DNA from: an uncultured Acetatifactor sp.
GTDB taxonomy: Bacteria > Bacillota > Clostridia > Lachnospirales > Lachnospiraceae
Length of the DNA: 57,794 bases
Reading direction: 5' to 3'
Assembly (NCBI GenBank): GCA_947588205.1
Contig: CANPYG010000004.1
Coordinates: 1-57,794 of the forward strand
Below the pieces are notes generated by a model. That model was given only the letters and a program-made list of their open reading frames with translations, searched no databases and was not told where the DNA came from. Below are positions 16,331-26,022 of the stretch, piece by piece. The position numbers and the translations under genes were made by a program. Every line of letters starts with the position of its first letter. Within the stretch, counting starts at the first letter, position 1.

Positions 16331-18503
16331 TAATTTCATCCTCCTCTAAATTAATTCCGTAGTTTTCTATCAGGCTGTATATGTACCTATCCGCAACACT
16401 TGTATTCTCAGCAAGATTTGCGAAATCTCTCATTCTCATAATTTCTCGCCTTACTAATGATTGCGACAATCTTACAGTCTCTTCATCATATTCGTTTACT
16501 CTATCCAGTGGCAGTGGTGACGTCACAAAATCATATATATCTGAATGTGTTTTCCCTTTATACTTTCTTAGTACTCTTCCACGCCTTTGTATATATTCTT
16601 TTGGATTAGTACTACTTGCCAGGATAAATGCTTTATCTATGCTCGGTATATTTACACCTTCATCCAAACACCGTATCGCAATCAATGCCTGCAACGATTC
16701 ACCTTCATCAAATTCCTTTTTAAGTTTTTCCCTTAATTCTGCATCTTCTTCCGAGGTAAACTTGGCTACTTTCATTTGCAATTCGTTTCCCAGCAACTTT
16801 GTTACAATATCTACCTGCTTCTTTTCTTCTTCTGGTGGTCTGTCCTCCTCATAATCTATGTCCTGCATTGTCGTTGCACCACAATATACAAGAATATGAT
16901 TCTCTTTCGTATGCTTTCTCATTTCAGATAATAACTGTTCTACCTTCTCCCGAGCCGATGCCACTAATCTTGCACGTTTAATCAGAAGCATCTTTGCATA
17001 ATCGCTGGGTTCCTTATCTTTGCAAGACATCATAGCTTTCGCAATCTGTTTAGATAAATCAAGATACGCTTCCAACTCATCATCTTTAAAGCTTATCAAT
17101 ATTGGATGGTAATAATATCTAACAAGCATATCGTTATCGATTGCTTCCTTCAAGGAATACTCAATACACTTATCACCAAAATAGTCGAATAATTTTTGCG
17201 TTCCATAGTCATCGCCGTGTCTTTCGAGCGTGGCAGATAAAGCCAAGCGATAAGGAATAACTTCATCTAGATATTTACTTGTCTTTTCGGCACCAAAATT
17301 GTGCGCTTCATCAACCACCAATACAGCTTGTGCCTTTACGTGCGTTATGTTTTTTTGTACAAATTCCGAAATATATGTATCATTCGTAAATATCGCACAC
17401 ATATACTCCGATAAGCCAAGTTCAAGTGAAAGGCAAGCATCCCTTAATCGCGATTTCCATTTCTTTTGGTTTGAAGCCGAATGACATATGATCGGTTTCA
17501 TACCAAATGCATTAATATCTTCCACCCACTGCGTAACTAAATGTTGATAAGGGCAAACTATAAAAATAGCCAGAGGTACTCTCCGCTTGGAATACAATCT
17601 TACGATTGCAGCTAAACCCGTATAAGTCTTCCCTGTACCCGTTGCCATATCAAAGATTCCAATAAATCCTTTGTCAGCCCAGCAGTTTATTGCATCTTCC
17701 TGGTATTGACGTATCTTAATCCATTTAGGTATACTTGGCGCATTCTGTACTAGCGTTTCTACATCCATTTCTTTATCATTTCTCGCAATGTTTTTTGCAT
17801 TTTCTACTTCTTGATGATCAATACATTTACTTTTTCTATACTCAAAAAGTCTCTCCCGAGCTGCTTCAGGGAAATCCATAACGGTCATGTGCGGTTCATA
17901 ATTTTCCCATATTGCCTTAAACGATAATTGTTTGTTCATCACACGTCTGGCATCAGACCCACCTTCCCATGATTTGAAAACATCTATCGATTCACAGTTA
18001 TGCATAAACGCTGTGGCGCTCTCGTTCATAGAGCCCGAAAAGGCTATGACATTACCTACATCATCATATATTAAGCCCACCTTCTCATGATACATTCCAA
18101 TATGATTGTCATCTTCAAGTATTGCTATTTTTATTTCTAAGATTCCTGCTGCGATAAGATTAATCAGATAGTTCATGCGCTGCTCTTCATAAATACCTTG
18201 CGGTGCAGTTATCGCTTCAAGTAATCTTTCCTTAATTACTTCATCCCGAAGCTTTATACCTTTTTCTATAGCCTCAACATCATCCTCGGATAATTTTGGG
18301 GAAGCGACTAATTCTATAGTTCCACCATTTTTAACAAGTCCAGAAATACCATCCGATATTTCAATCAGCGCAGAGGATGAGAAAAAACCTACTGCCCTCT
18401 GATATTTCTTTGCACAGCGAAGTAACGGTATGTAAAAATCTCCGACAATATCATCCTGCAGGGATCTATATTCTTCTTTTATTTCAATATCTGTAAAATT
18501 CAC
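16320..18503 (-). CDS. Phospholipase-D-like nuclease fused to SF2 (DEAH) helicase
   Basis: A 727-residue fusion. Residues 1-200 form a PLD-like domain: AVGFFSSSAL, then MYHEKVGLIYDD with H139 and K141, and FSGSMNES. The helicase follows with Walker A MATGTGKT at 286-293, VVDEAH at 396-401, LALSATLERH and the arginine finger motif QRRGRVLRK. This build, single PLD domain plus SF2 helicase, is common in defence islands. The start is a GTG at 18503 after GAGGGGGG; a nearer ATG is out of frame. In this island it is the best candidate for the enzyme that translocates on and damages unmodified DNA. Confidence 0.85.
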   Translation of the reverse strand: MNFTDIEIKEEYRSLQDDIVGDFYIPLLRCAKKYQRAVGFFSSSALIEISDGISGLVKNGGTIELVASPKLSEDDVEAIEKGIKLRDEVIKERLLEAITAPQGIYEEQRMNYLINLIAAGILEIKIAILEDDNHIGMYHEKVGLIYDDVGNVIAFSGSMNESATAFMHNCESIDVFKSWEGGSDARRVMNKQLSFKAIWENYEPHMTVMDFPEAARERLFEYRKSKCIDHQEVENAKNIARNDKEMDVETLVQNAPSIPKWIKIRQYQEDAINCWADKGFIGIFDMATGTGKTYTGLAAIVRLYSKRRVPLAIFIVCPYQHLVTQWVEDINAFGMKPIICHSASNQKKWKSRLRDACLSLELGLSEYMCAIFTNDTYISEFVQKNITHVKAQAVLVVDEAHNFGAEKTSKYLDEVIPYRLALSATLERHGDDYGTQKLFDYFGDKCIEYSLKEAIDNDMLVRYYYHPILISFKDDELEAYLDLSKQIAKAMMSCKDKEPSDYAKMLLIKRARLVASAREKVEQLLSEMRKHTKENHILVYCGATTMQDIDYEEDRPPEEEKKQVDIVTKLLGNELQMKVAKFTSEEDAELREKLKKEFDEGESLQALIAIRCLDEGVNIPSIDKAFILASSTNPKEYIQRRGRVLRKYKGKTHSDIYDFVTSPLPLDRVNEYDEETVRLSQSLVRREIMRMRDFANLAENTSVADRYIYSLIENYGINLEEDEINEY

Positions 18504-18525
18504 GCCATTATCCCCCCTCTACCAA

Positions 18526-19671
18526 TCAGATTTCCCCAACGATTTCTCCAATCGCCCTAACCACTGAATCTATATCTTCTGTCCTAACAAACCTTCCGAC
18601 GCTTACCCTCACAGTCCCCGCGTAATCCTCATCTTTCAGCCACTTATGCACAAACGGCGCACAATGATAGCCTGTCCTAACTGCAATATCGTAATCCTCA
18701 TCCAGAATCAGACCAATATCTTCCGCTTTATACCCTTCAACATTCAAAGATACCATTCCAACCCTCACATTTTCAGGTGGAAGATAAAGTGTTACATCGT
18801 CTATTTTCTGTAACTCCTGAATTAAATACTCTGTTAATCGTTTTTCGTCTTCATAGAATTCTTTCACATGAACTTCATCCAACGCTGCCCTTAAACCAGC
18901 TATGGCTACAATATTCTGGCTGGAAGATTCATGTTTTTCCGGGGATTTCTCCGGCATTTCTAAATTCAGGGAATCACTTCCTGTTCCTCCAACAATAAAA
19001 CCATTCAATTTTATCCCATTTACATCTATAAAACCACCGATCCCCATGGGTCCATACAATGTTTTATGCCCGGCAAAAGCAATGAAATCAGCTCCGATTT
19101 TTTTCGCATTTACTTCTACTACGCCCATTGATTGAGCTGTATCCAAAACCGTAACTGCGCTATATTGCTTTGCAAGCCGGAATATCTGTTCAACCGGTAA
19201 TATATACCCTGTCACATTACTTACATGGGTACAGCAAACACATGCCGGTATCTTTTTGGAAAACAGATATTTCAGTCTTTCAACATCAATTTCAAGCGTT
19301 TCACGATCTAGAGGGATCTCTATGACCTGAACATTCTTCTTTTTGCAGAGCAGATGAACTGTCCTGGCAACTGCATTGTGTTCATAGGGAGATACATAAA
19401 TGTTATCTCCCGGAACCAATGATAATCCATTTAAAATCTCATTTATGGCAATTGTAATGGATGGTGTAAATACTACCTTCGCGCTACCGGGGGCATCTAC
19501 CAACGACAATAGCTTTCCTTTTGTCTCATCTATCAGCTTTGTTGCCTCTCTTGCTAGTTTATAAGAACCACGTCCTGCATTAAAAGACAAATTGCGATTT
19601 GCATACTCCACTGCCTGATAAACGCTCTCCGGCTTTGGGAAAGTAGTCGCTGCATTATCCAGATAAATCAT
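18526..19671 (-). CDS. sspA: Cysteine desulfurase of the phosphorothioation system
   Basis: A 381-residue PLP enzyme that releases sulfur from cysteine as a persulfide. The PLP lysine is K203 in FAGHKTLYGP and the catalytic cysteine is C337 in RTGYHCAP, a group II (SufS/Csd-like) arrangement. It lies 17 bases after sspC and 22 bases before the helicase, so it is embedded in the island operon and distinct from the iscS gene at 48203-49366. Its role should be to hand sulfur to SspD. Stand-alone class II desulfurases with other roles look similar, so the assignment rests on context. Confidence 0.85.
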   Translation of the reverse strand: MIYLDNAATTFPKPESVYQAVEYANRNLSFNAGRGSYKLAREATKLIDETKGKLLSLVDAPGSAKVVFTPSITIAINEILNGLSLVPGDNIYVSPYEHNAVARTVHLLCKKKNVQVIEIPLDRETLEIDVERLKYLFSKKIPACVCCTHVSNVTGYILPVEQIFRLAKQYSAVTVLDTAQSMGVVEVNAKKIGADFIAFAGHKTLYGPMGIGGFIDVNGIKLNGFIVGGTGSDSLNLEMPEKSPEKHESSSQNIVAIAGLRAALDEVHVKEFYEDEKRLTEYLIQELQKIDDVTLYLPPENVRVGMVSLNVEGYKAEDIGLILDEDYDIAVRTGYHCAPFVHKWLKDEDYAGTVRVSVGRFVRTEDIDSVVRAIGEIVGEI

Positions 19672-19688
19672 AAAATCTCCCCTTGCAA

Positions 19689-22600
19689 TTAACCGATTAT
19701 TTTTTCAATCAATTGAAGCATAATTGCTACTCTGTCATTTACACTTAAATCACTAAAATCTTCCAAAGTATCTTCTAAAACATTTTTTAACAATTTACCA
19801 ACACCATCTCCGACAGGCTCATAATAGCATTCAATCGTCCTATTTTTTTCGCCAATGAAAGAAAGTTTCTGCTTCCCTTTGGCGGAATCATCCTGTATGG
19901 ATTCTACCTCTCGTTTTATCCGTTCTAATTGGAGCTTAAACTCTTTAAACGAATCCTCATTCCAATTCTCAATATAAACGTCTGTTACGACCTTTGCAAT
20001 TCGTTTTGTAATCTCAAAATCATCATAAACGTTCAACTTACTCAAACATGACATAAACTCTGTAATTTTTCCATCTAATAAGCCATGCTTTGCTGTCGCA
20101 TTTTGCTTATTATACCATTCTTTCAAAACATGATACAAATCTCCAATCTGTTGACTACCAAAGATTTCAAATATATACAGCGCGACATTCTTTAGGAGCC
20201 ATTCATAATAACCGTCAAAAGCTTGTTTACACTTTTCAACAAGATATGCTGTATTATCTAAGTCTTCTTTACTCTGGAAAAGCTCCGGAAGCTGTTCAAA
20301 TAAAAGCTCATATGGATTTGCATCCGTTTTTTGAATGATGTTTTTGAACCTGCCAAGATATCCTTTTACTTCTTCCAAAAGTGCATACCCTTCAAATACA
20401 GGCAGATTTCTCGATACTTGAGGGAGTGCCCTAAACCATCTTTGCATACAGATTAAAATATTACTGAATCTAAAATCCGTAAGATTTAAATGATTCTCTA
20501 TAAAAAACATATCCTGAAGACTTTTTACATAGCGTTCCTTTTGTAAACTTTGACCAGAAACAAACAGGCTGTAATCCTCTGCATTGTCTATCATATTAAT
20601 AACAATGTCCGAAGAAATCTGCACTTCCATTTTTTTAAAATATACAACAATATCCTCTTTTCTGCGGGACAACACGTATGCAAAATATAAAGGAATTACA
20701 CCCATCCTCATGCCATATGGCCTGCCTGTTAATTCTTTTACCAGCTCTGAAAGCAATCTTTTCTGGTCAGAGCAGCTTTCGATAAAGGCATCCATTAATT
20801 CCAAAACATGCCCCATATTTTCATCAGGGGTACCACACAATATATTTGTCACTTTAAACAAAGACCGATATAATGTAGCTTCTTGACTAGACCCAGCATA
20901 AAAATTTTCATTATCCGTATGTTCAAGTATAGCCTTAATAATGACTCTTCTAGATTTTTTAGTGGGACCAGTTTCAATCGACCTACGGTTAATAATCTCA
21001 TTATTGATAATAGGAGTTCTCGGATAAAGTATCCTACAGACTCTGTTTACGGCTATTTCTTCTTGCTCAGCCTCCATTTCCGTTATTTTTGTTCCGTCAT
21101 AGAATATGGTTTTACATTCTTCTTTTGCCGTATAGATTGCCTCTAACGCACTATATAATTCTTTCGCCAGGTCTTCCTCCAATATTGGTATCTCGCGAGC
21201 CAATACTTCATAATTCTCAAGGAATAGACTATTTTTTTTCAAATCCTGTAAGATTTCATAATCCCTTGCCTGTTTCAACAAGGTAAACGGCAAAGATGAA
21301 TAGCAAACAACTATCCTGCTATCTTTAAAAGTTTCTAATTTATTTTTTACTTCATTATACTTATTATCTTCCTCTAACGAATATAAAGAAATAACTTTTC
21401 CATCTGCGAACTTGCTTCCATCAAAGAACGCATTGGGATCTGCAATATTTAAGAAATCCCCCTTTTCCATATATTCATGCCGAAAATACCTTGTCATTTT
21501 CATCTCTTGATTATATCTTTTCGGTATAATATAATAACGATCCGTTATACTCAAAAATACTTGAGACAAGTTGACATTATTTCCTTTTAAAATCCGACGT
21601 TCCTTAATCTCTTTTTTTAATTCAGAGCCAGCTCTGGTTTTAAACATATAGTTATTGGTCGAACCCTTTTTGTAAATCAACTGCATTTCTGTCAATTCTC
21701 CCAATACCTTTTCATATTCTACTACATTAGAAGCCAGCCATAATACTTTTTCACTGGCAGGCATTTCTTCTTCTTTATTCACAATCAGAATAAGCGCCAG
21801 TGTTTTTAAAAGGCATTTTTGATCCTCTGTCTGGCATTTAGAAACAGCATACTCCGCATTTAGCCATTCATTGTGTATAAATTCATTATTTACATCATTT
21901 TTAAAAAGGTTGCTGAAATAATCATAAATCAAGTCAGCACCTATAATCCACTTATCTTCCTCCCTATGGGTTTCTACAAACCTTGCCATACTATACCGTT
22001 CGTTTTTAGAAATAAAAGTAAATAAGGTTCTCTCATTCTGCGCTACCTTTTCGCTGATATTAAGGAGCAAATATGCCCCTATGGGATTCAGTGGGTAGCA
22101 GCCCCGCAACAAGATACTCCTAAAATCTTCACGGCTAAAATTAGTTTTAAAGGGGGGTAAGGCATAATATTCTCCAAGAATTCTGTCTCCTAAATAAGCC
22201 TGGTATTGGGGGATTTTTTTTATACGATCATCATCTTTTATAATTGCATTTTTTATCAGTTCATAATTATTTTTCGAAGATGTAACAAACAACTTTTCTG
22301 TAATTCTGCCTTCAATTCCAGTGAAAGAATTGATGATATCTTGGGACAAATACTTCCCATACTCTTTTATGCTTTTATGAGCAACCATAGTAATATGAAT
22401 CTGGGCGTCATGAGAATCTGCTGCCAGTTCGCATATATCCTGCAATAACTTCATATTATTTCCCGCAATTGTATGGTCCTGGCCTTCGATAAACTTGCTA
22501 AATTCATCAAAGACAATATAAAGCCCTCCAAAATTATATTCTTGATTTAATCTTTCCGCTACGCTCTTGTACAATGGCAACACCCCAGAGGAGGCCATAG

Positions 22601-23282
22601 GGGTAAAATCCCCGCCTGAAGTAACCATAGAGTATATTCCAGAAAAAATATCTAGCGCCGTCTTATTATACTGATGCAGATCTGCAAACATCTCATCCGA
22701 AGTCTTTTCAAATCCTTTTAAAATCAACTGATATTTTTCATAGGTTTCTGGAAAATTTTCTTTCCAATCTATAATCTTCCTTATTGCAACAGAATAATAA
22801 GTATCCGGAACCAGATCCTCTAGCCCAAAACGCTTCAATGCATCATGCAGGGCATACAAAAAAGCCTGATTTAAATCTCCCTGCGTACTCATAATAATAA
22901 CAGGCAGAAATTTTCTTTTCTCATTCCATACCTGCCATATCAATCCGCTTAAACTTTCTCCTGCCTCATCAACATTTCGAATTTTTTTAACTAATTCAGC
23001 TATAATTTCTTGGTTTTCATCTGTTCTCTCTAATGAGAGAATCGCCAACAGCACCAACAGTAAATGAGATTTCCCTTTACCATAAGGACCTATTAGCAAA
23101 GTTGCCTGCTCCCGGTTTTCATATACCATCCTTAAAAAATCATCTAAAATTCTTACAGATGAATTTGTGGGAATATAACTTAATATTTTATCTTTCTGAT
23201 TTAAATTTAAATAAATATTAACTGCATTTTTGAAGTTACCATTTAATTTTATTACTTCACTAAGATTTCTTAATTCCATCAT
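19689..23282 (-). CDS. sspC: Large P-loop ATPase, SspC-like
   Basis: A 1197-residue protein. Walker A is GPYGKGKSH at 65-73 and Walker B is YIVFDEFSKF at 255-264; the rest, about 900 residues, has no motif I can name, though it is rich in helices. Large ATPases of this kind, related to those of BREX-type systems, stand beside DUF4007 and PAPS-reductase genes in Ssp loci, where SspC hydrolyses ATP during phosphorothioation. It starts at ATG 23282 after AGGTGAG, 8 bases from the sspB stop. I call it SspC from length, P-loop and gene order. Confidence 0.75.
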   Translation of the reverse strand: MMELRNLSEVIKLNGNFKNAVNIYLNLNQKDKILSYIPTNSSVRILDDFLRMVYENREQATLLIGPYGKGKSHLLLVLLAILSLERTDENQEIIAELVKKIRNVDEAGESLSGLIWQVWNEKRKFLPVIIMSTQGDLNQAFLYALHDALKRFGLEDLVPDTYYSVAIRKIIDWKENFPETYEKYQLILKGFEKTSDEMFADLHQYNKTALDIFSGIYSMVTSGGDFTPMASSGVLPLYKSVAERLNQEYNFGGLYIVFDEFSKFIEGQDHTIAGNNMKLLQDICELAADSHDAQIHITMVAHKSIKEYGKYLSQDIINSFTGIEGRITEKLFVTSSKNNYELIKNAIIKDDDRIKKIPQYQAYLGDRILGEYYALPPFKTNFSREDFRSILLRGCYPLNPIGAYLLLNISEKVAQNERTLFTFISKNERYSMARFVETHREEDKWIIGADLIYDYFSNLFKNDVNNEFIHNEWLNAEYAVSKCQTEDQKCLLKTLALILIVNKEEEMPASEKVLWLASNVVEYEKVLGELTEMQLIYKKGSTNNYMFKTRAGSELKKEIKERRILKGNNVNLSQVFLSITDRYYIIPKRYNQEMKMTRYFRHEYMEKGDFLNIADPNAFFDGSKFADGKVISLYSLEEDNKYNEVKNKLETFKDSRIVVCYSSLPFTLLKQARDYEILQDLKKNSLFLENYEVLAREIPILEEDLAKELYSALEAIYTAKEECKTIFYDGTKITEMEAEQEEIAVNRVCRILYPRTPIINNEIINRRSIETGPTKKSRRVIIKAILEHTDNENFYAGSSQEATLYRSLFKVTNILCGTPDENMGHVLELMDAFIESCSDQKRLLSELVKELTGRPYGMRMGVIPLYFAYVLSRRKEDIVVYFKKMEVQISSDIVINMIDNAEDYSLFVSGQSLQKERYVKSLQDMFFIENHLNLTDFRFSNILICMQRWFRALPQVSRNLPVFEGYALLEEVKGYLGRFKNIIQKTDANPYELLFEQLPELFQSKEDLDNTAYLVEKCKQAFDGYYEWLLKNVALYIFEIFGSQQIGDLYHVLKEWYNKQNATAKHGLLDGKITEFMSCLSKLNVYDDFEITKRIAKVVTDVYIENWNEDSFKEFKLQLERIKREVESIQDDSAKGKQKLSFIGEKNRTIECYYEPVGDGVGKLLKNVLEDTLEDFSDLSVNDRVAIMLQLIEKIIG

Positions 23283-23290
23283 AATCTCAC

Positions 23291-24157
23291 CTATCTATGG
23301 TTAGTATAGTACTCTTCGGCAATTTCTTCTGGTATAAAATCCTTTAATTTATATAACATATTAAGGCCAGCAGTTCTATCAACCCTCACATATCCCAAGA
23401 ATTCCAATTTATCCAAAAATTCATCAATTACGACCCTAGGAATCTGGTAAATAGCTCCCACACTCCTATCCCCAAAAGCAACAGAATCTATACTTATCGA
23501 CTCTTTTTCGTACAGCAGATAAGATAATTCATATAAAACATTCCATTCATTAACTTTTCTTCTATCGGGATGGGATTTAATATATTTTTCTCCACTTCTT
23601 TGAATAAGGCCCAACTGTACCATGGCCGAGACATTTTTTTCTTCCGGATCCCATTCGCCCCTTTCCTTGCCATACATAAGCATAATCATTTCAATATCCA
23701 TCTTTAAAGAATTATCCGAGAAACTGTCACTGCCTATATATTTAATTAATTCATGCCGTATCACATGAAAAATATCTTCTTTATTAAATTCCTCCATATC
23801 ACAACGATTAAAGAATAAATACCACGTCGTTGCCTCCTCTATGTTCTTCGCAATATACGACTGCAAAACCCATAAAGTAAAAACATCCTCAAAATAAGGG
23901 TCATATTTTCTAATAATCTTGGCGATATCCGTTAAAAAGGCTCCTTTGGGGCTCTCTTCTATCAATCCAAAAGCTCGCAACCAATATCGGATAGATTTTA
24001 CCATGTTAGAACCTACGCCTAAAGTATCTGCTCCGTCTTTACTCTGAAGGATTCTGGGATTCTGCTCCACATACATAATTCCCTTGTCCAACCATCCATC
24101 CCGCAGATAAAACTTTTCATGTCCTTGCAACCGATATTTTCTGTCGCTTTTTTTCAT
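23291..24157 (-). CDS. sspB: DUF4007 protein, SspB-type nickase
   Basis: A 288-residue protein with the DUF4007 signature: the GHEKFYLRDGWLDKG start, then LGVGSNMVKSIRYWLRAFGLIEE and a helical ending with winged-helix character (VVIDEFLDKLEFLGYVRVDRT). In Ssp systems the DUF4007 protein SspB nicks DNA so that sulfur can be inserted. It starts two bases after the sspD stop with AGAGG as ribosome site, which shows tight coupling. The family assignment is firm; the nickase role is taken from the described systems. Confidence 0.85.
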   Translation of the reverse strand: MKKSDRKYRLQGHEKFYLRDGWLDKGIMYVEQNPRILQSKDGADTLGVGSNMVKSIRYWLRAFGLIEESPKGAFLTDIAKIIRKYDPYFEDVFTLWVLQSYIAKNIEEATTWYLFFNRCDMEEFNKEDIFHVIRHELIKYIGSDSFSDNSLKMDIEMIMLMYGKERGEWDPEEKNVSAMVQLGLIQRSGEKYIKSHPDRRKVNEWNVLYELSYLLYEKESISIDSVAFGDRSVGAIYQIPRVVIDEFLDKLEFLGYVRVDRTAGLNMLYKLKDFIPEEIAEEYYTNHR

Positions 24158-24159
24158 GA

Positions 24160-25893
24160 CTAACCTCTCTTAATACATAATACTTTTCTCATATAACATC
24201 CGGCATCAAAATGCCCAATACATTCCGCACATCTTTTGCACTTCTCATCATCGATCCGGTAACATACCTTTCCATCTCCTACATCCTTAACGCTGATCGC
24301 ATCGAACCTACAGACACTCTCACAGGCCTTACAGCCCATGCACATCTGATATTTTGTTAGCTGACACTTTACCTTTCCTTCTACGCCGGCTATTGTCCTG
24401 GCTCTAGCAAGACTTTTTGTTTTGATGATGACTTTTAACTTATTACTGCCTATCCTTCCCTGAAGAACTAGCCCCACTTCTCCTTTTGCATTTAAGATAT
24501 AGACTTCTCCAAGCCTTTTATTTCCCAAATCTTTGTTAAGGTATCCAAAGGGTTTGAACAATTCATATAATTCTTCACTGATAGGTCTTTGCAGCTCATA
24601 ATTAAACGCATTCTCCTCGGTGGCACAAGGAGCAAAGGAAACCACAGATTTCTGTGCCATCTCCAATCCATTCCCACCCTGTCTGGCCTTCCAGAAACCT
24701 CCGTCTACATACCGTTCTGGATCAGGTTTCCCTATCTTAACTGCAAAATCTATCAAAACACTTCTCCAGTGGGAATACTTCTCATACATATGTACTTTGG
24801 AAAGGAATTCTGACCATTCGCCATTATTAGGACAGCACCAACACCCGACCCTGGAATATCCCAGTTTATATGCATCATTAAAATCAATCTTTGTAGTGAG
24901 AATATAGAGCCAGACATCAAAATCTATCCAATCAATGATGGGAGATACCACCGTCTGCTTCGTAATCTTAGGACTTTCACTCTCTCTTTCGTACTTACTA
25001 CGGCTTACTGACTCATTTCTGCGAATTCCATAAAACGTTAAAATATTGTTTTTATCTTTAAAAGCAGATGAAATCGTTTTCTGAATCGCACCCGTCTTAA
25101 AAACAGTACAGCACCATCTCATAAGTCTGGAAGGCGGTCCTACAACCTTACATAACTCTTCAAAGTTCTTTTCACGATTTTTTGCGGTCAGAATCCGGAT
25201 CCCTTTTGATTCCTCATTCTGCGGGAACCGCTTCCTATACTCCAATGTGGTCGGGAACTCCAATGTAGTATCCCCAAAGATATGCAGAACCTTGTTCGTG
25301 CCCAGAGCCTTCGTTACCAGATGCGATGTAACCGTAGAATCTTTTCCGCCGCTGAAAGACACCATCATATCTTCTATTGGGTATTTATCCTTATAACTCT
25401 GAACAAATCGGACGGCTTCCTCATCAATAAAATGGAAACGATCCCGATTGGCCGAAACGAATTTTTCTACCATAGAGTCAAAATAAGTTCGGTTTATCAG
25501 CGGAAAAAACTCATCATATTTCTGCTTTATCTCAAAAATCCTTTCCAACGGCCACGCATTTATTTCTCCTATTTCCAAATGGTACTTTTCACCATTTACA
25601 ATATAAGCTCCATTGCCATACCAGACTGATGCATCATCAAAGCACAGAGGATTTTCTTTTTCTAAAAGTAAAGCAACAAGCAATTTTTCTTCTGGGAATA
25701 CCGGTCTCACATCCGTAGTTACATATAACCCTTCACTGCCACAGCAGGGGCATACTTTCTCAAAAATTGGAATATTGCAATTCCTACACCAATATATCGT
25801 TGTTGACACAATTGTCTTAGCCCTGCAATTTTCCTTAATGCACTCTGTTCCCTTCATAGGAACATTGCACACGGGGCATATGGATTCTAGCAT
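24160..25893 (-). CDS. sspD: PAPS-reductase-family ATP pyrophosphatase with zinc ribbons and ferredoxin domain, SspD-type
   Basis: A 577-residue protein in three parts. Residues 6-51 carry eight cysteines in two zinc-ribbon-like sets (C6, C9, C18, C23 and C36, C39, C48, C51). The PP-loop SFSGGKDST lies at 179-187 and starts an adenylating domain of the PAPS reductase/DndC type, with further cysteines (RWCCTVF and GCWCCPNNG) that may hold an iron-sulfur cluster. Residues 518-577 form a ferredoxin-like end (CMGCKACESVC, CKRCAEC). It should activate DNA phosphate and transfer sulfur. I chose the ATG at 25891-25893 after AGAGG; an earlier in-frame start lies inside the leader. Confidence 0.85.
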   Translation of the reverse strand: MLESICPVCNVPMKGTECIKENCRAKTIVSTTIYWCRNCNIPIFEKVCPCCGSEGLYVTTDVRPVFPEEKLLVALLLEKENPLCFDDASVWYGNGAYIVNGEKYHLEIGEINAWPLERIFEIKQKYDEFFPLINRTYFDSMVEKFVSANRDRFHFIDEEAVRFVQSYKDKYPIEDMMVSFSGGKDSTVTSHLVTKALGTNKVLHIFGDTTLEFPTTLEYRKRFPQNEESKGIRILTAKNREKNFEELCKVVGPPSRLMRWCCTVFKTGAIQKTISSAFKDKNNILTFYGIRRNESVSRSKYERESESPKITKQTVVSPIIDWIDFDVWLYILTTKIDFNDAYKLGYSRVGCWCCPNNGEWSEFLSKVHMYEKYSHWRSVLIDFAVKIGKPDPERYVDGGFWKARQGGNGLEMAQKSVVSFAPCATEENAFNYELQRPISEELYELFKPFGYLNKDLGNKRLGEVYILNAKGEVGLVLQGRIGSNKLKVIIKTKSLARARTIAGVEGKVKCQLTKYQMCMGCKACESVCRFDAISVKDVGDGKVCYRIDDEKCKRCAECIGHFDAGCYMRKVLCIKRG

Positions 25894-25944
25894 TTTATAA
25901 CCTCTGTGATATTTGATAAAACATCTATGATAATGTGGCTCAAT

Positions 25945-25961
25945 GTAACAGTATGTGTTAC
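25945..25961. promoter_or_regulatory. Perfect 6-5-6 palindrome in the sspD leader
   Basis: GTAACA and TGTTAC flank 5 bases, about 50 bases upstream of the sspD start and just downstream of its predicted promoter. A repressor bound there would block the whole island. No obvious helix-turn-helix gene exists within the island to bind it. Confidence 0.45.
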
Positions 25962-25993
25962 GCAACTTTACGTATGTACAATAAACCATTTTC

Positions 25994-26022
25994 AGTATAT
26001 ATCATTTCATGCGTTTTTTCAA
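25994..26022 (-). promoter_or_regulatory. Promoter of the phosphorothioation island
   Basis: On the minus strand TTGAAA (26017-26022) and TATACT (25994-25999) are separated by exactly 17 bases, about 100 bases upstream of sspD. All ten island genes downstream are on the same strand with small gaps, so this may drive the whole set. Confidence 0.7.

Noticed and set aside
19689..23282. Calling the large ATPase a BREX BrxC protein
   Set aside because: No BrxA, BrxB, PglX or PglZ gene is present, and the DUF4007 and PP-loop neighbours fit an Ssp locus.
10681..25893. Calling the island a classical DndABCDE locus
   Set aside because: There is no DndE, and the DUF4007 protein with the zinc-ribbon/ferredoxin PP-loop protein points to the Ssp type; DndB- and DndD-like genes occur only as additions.
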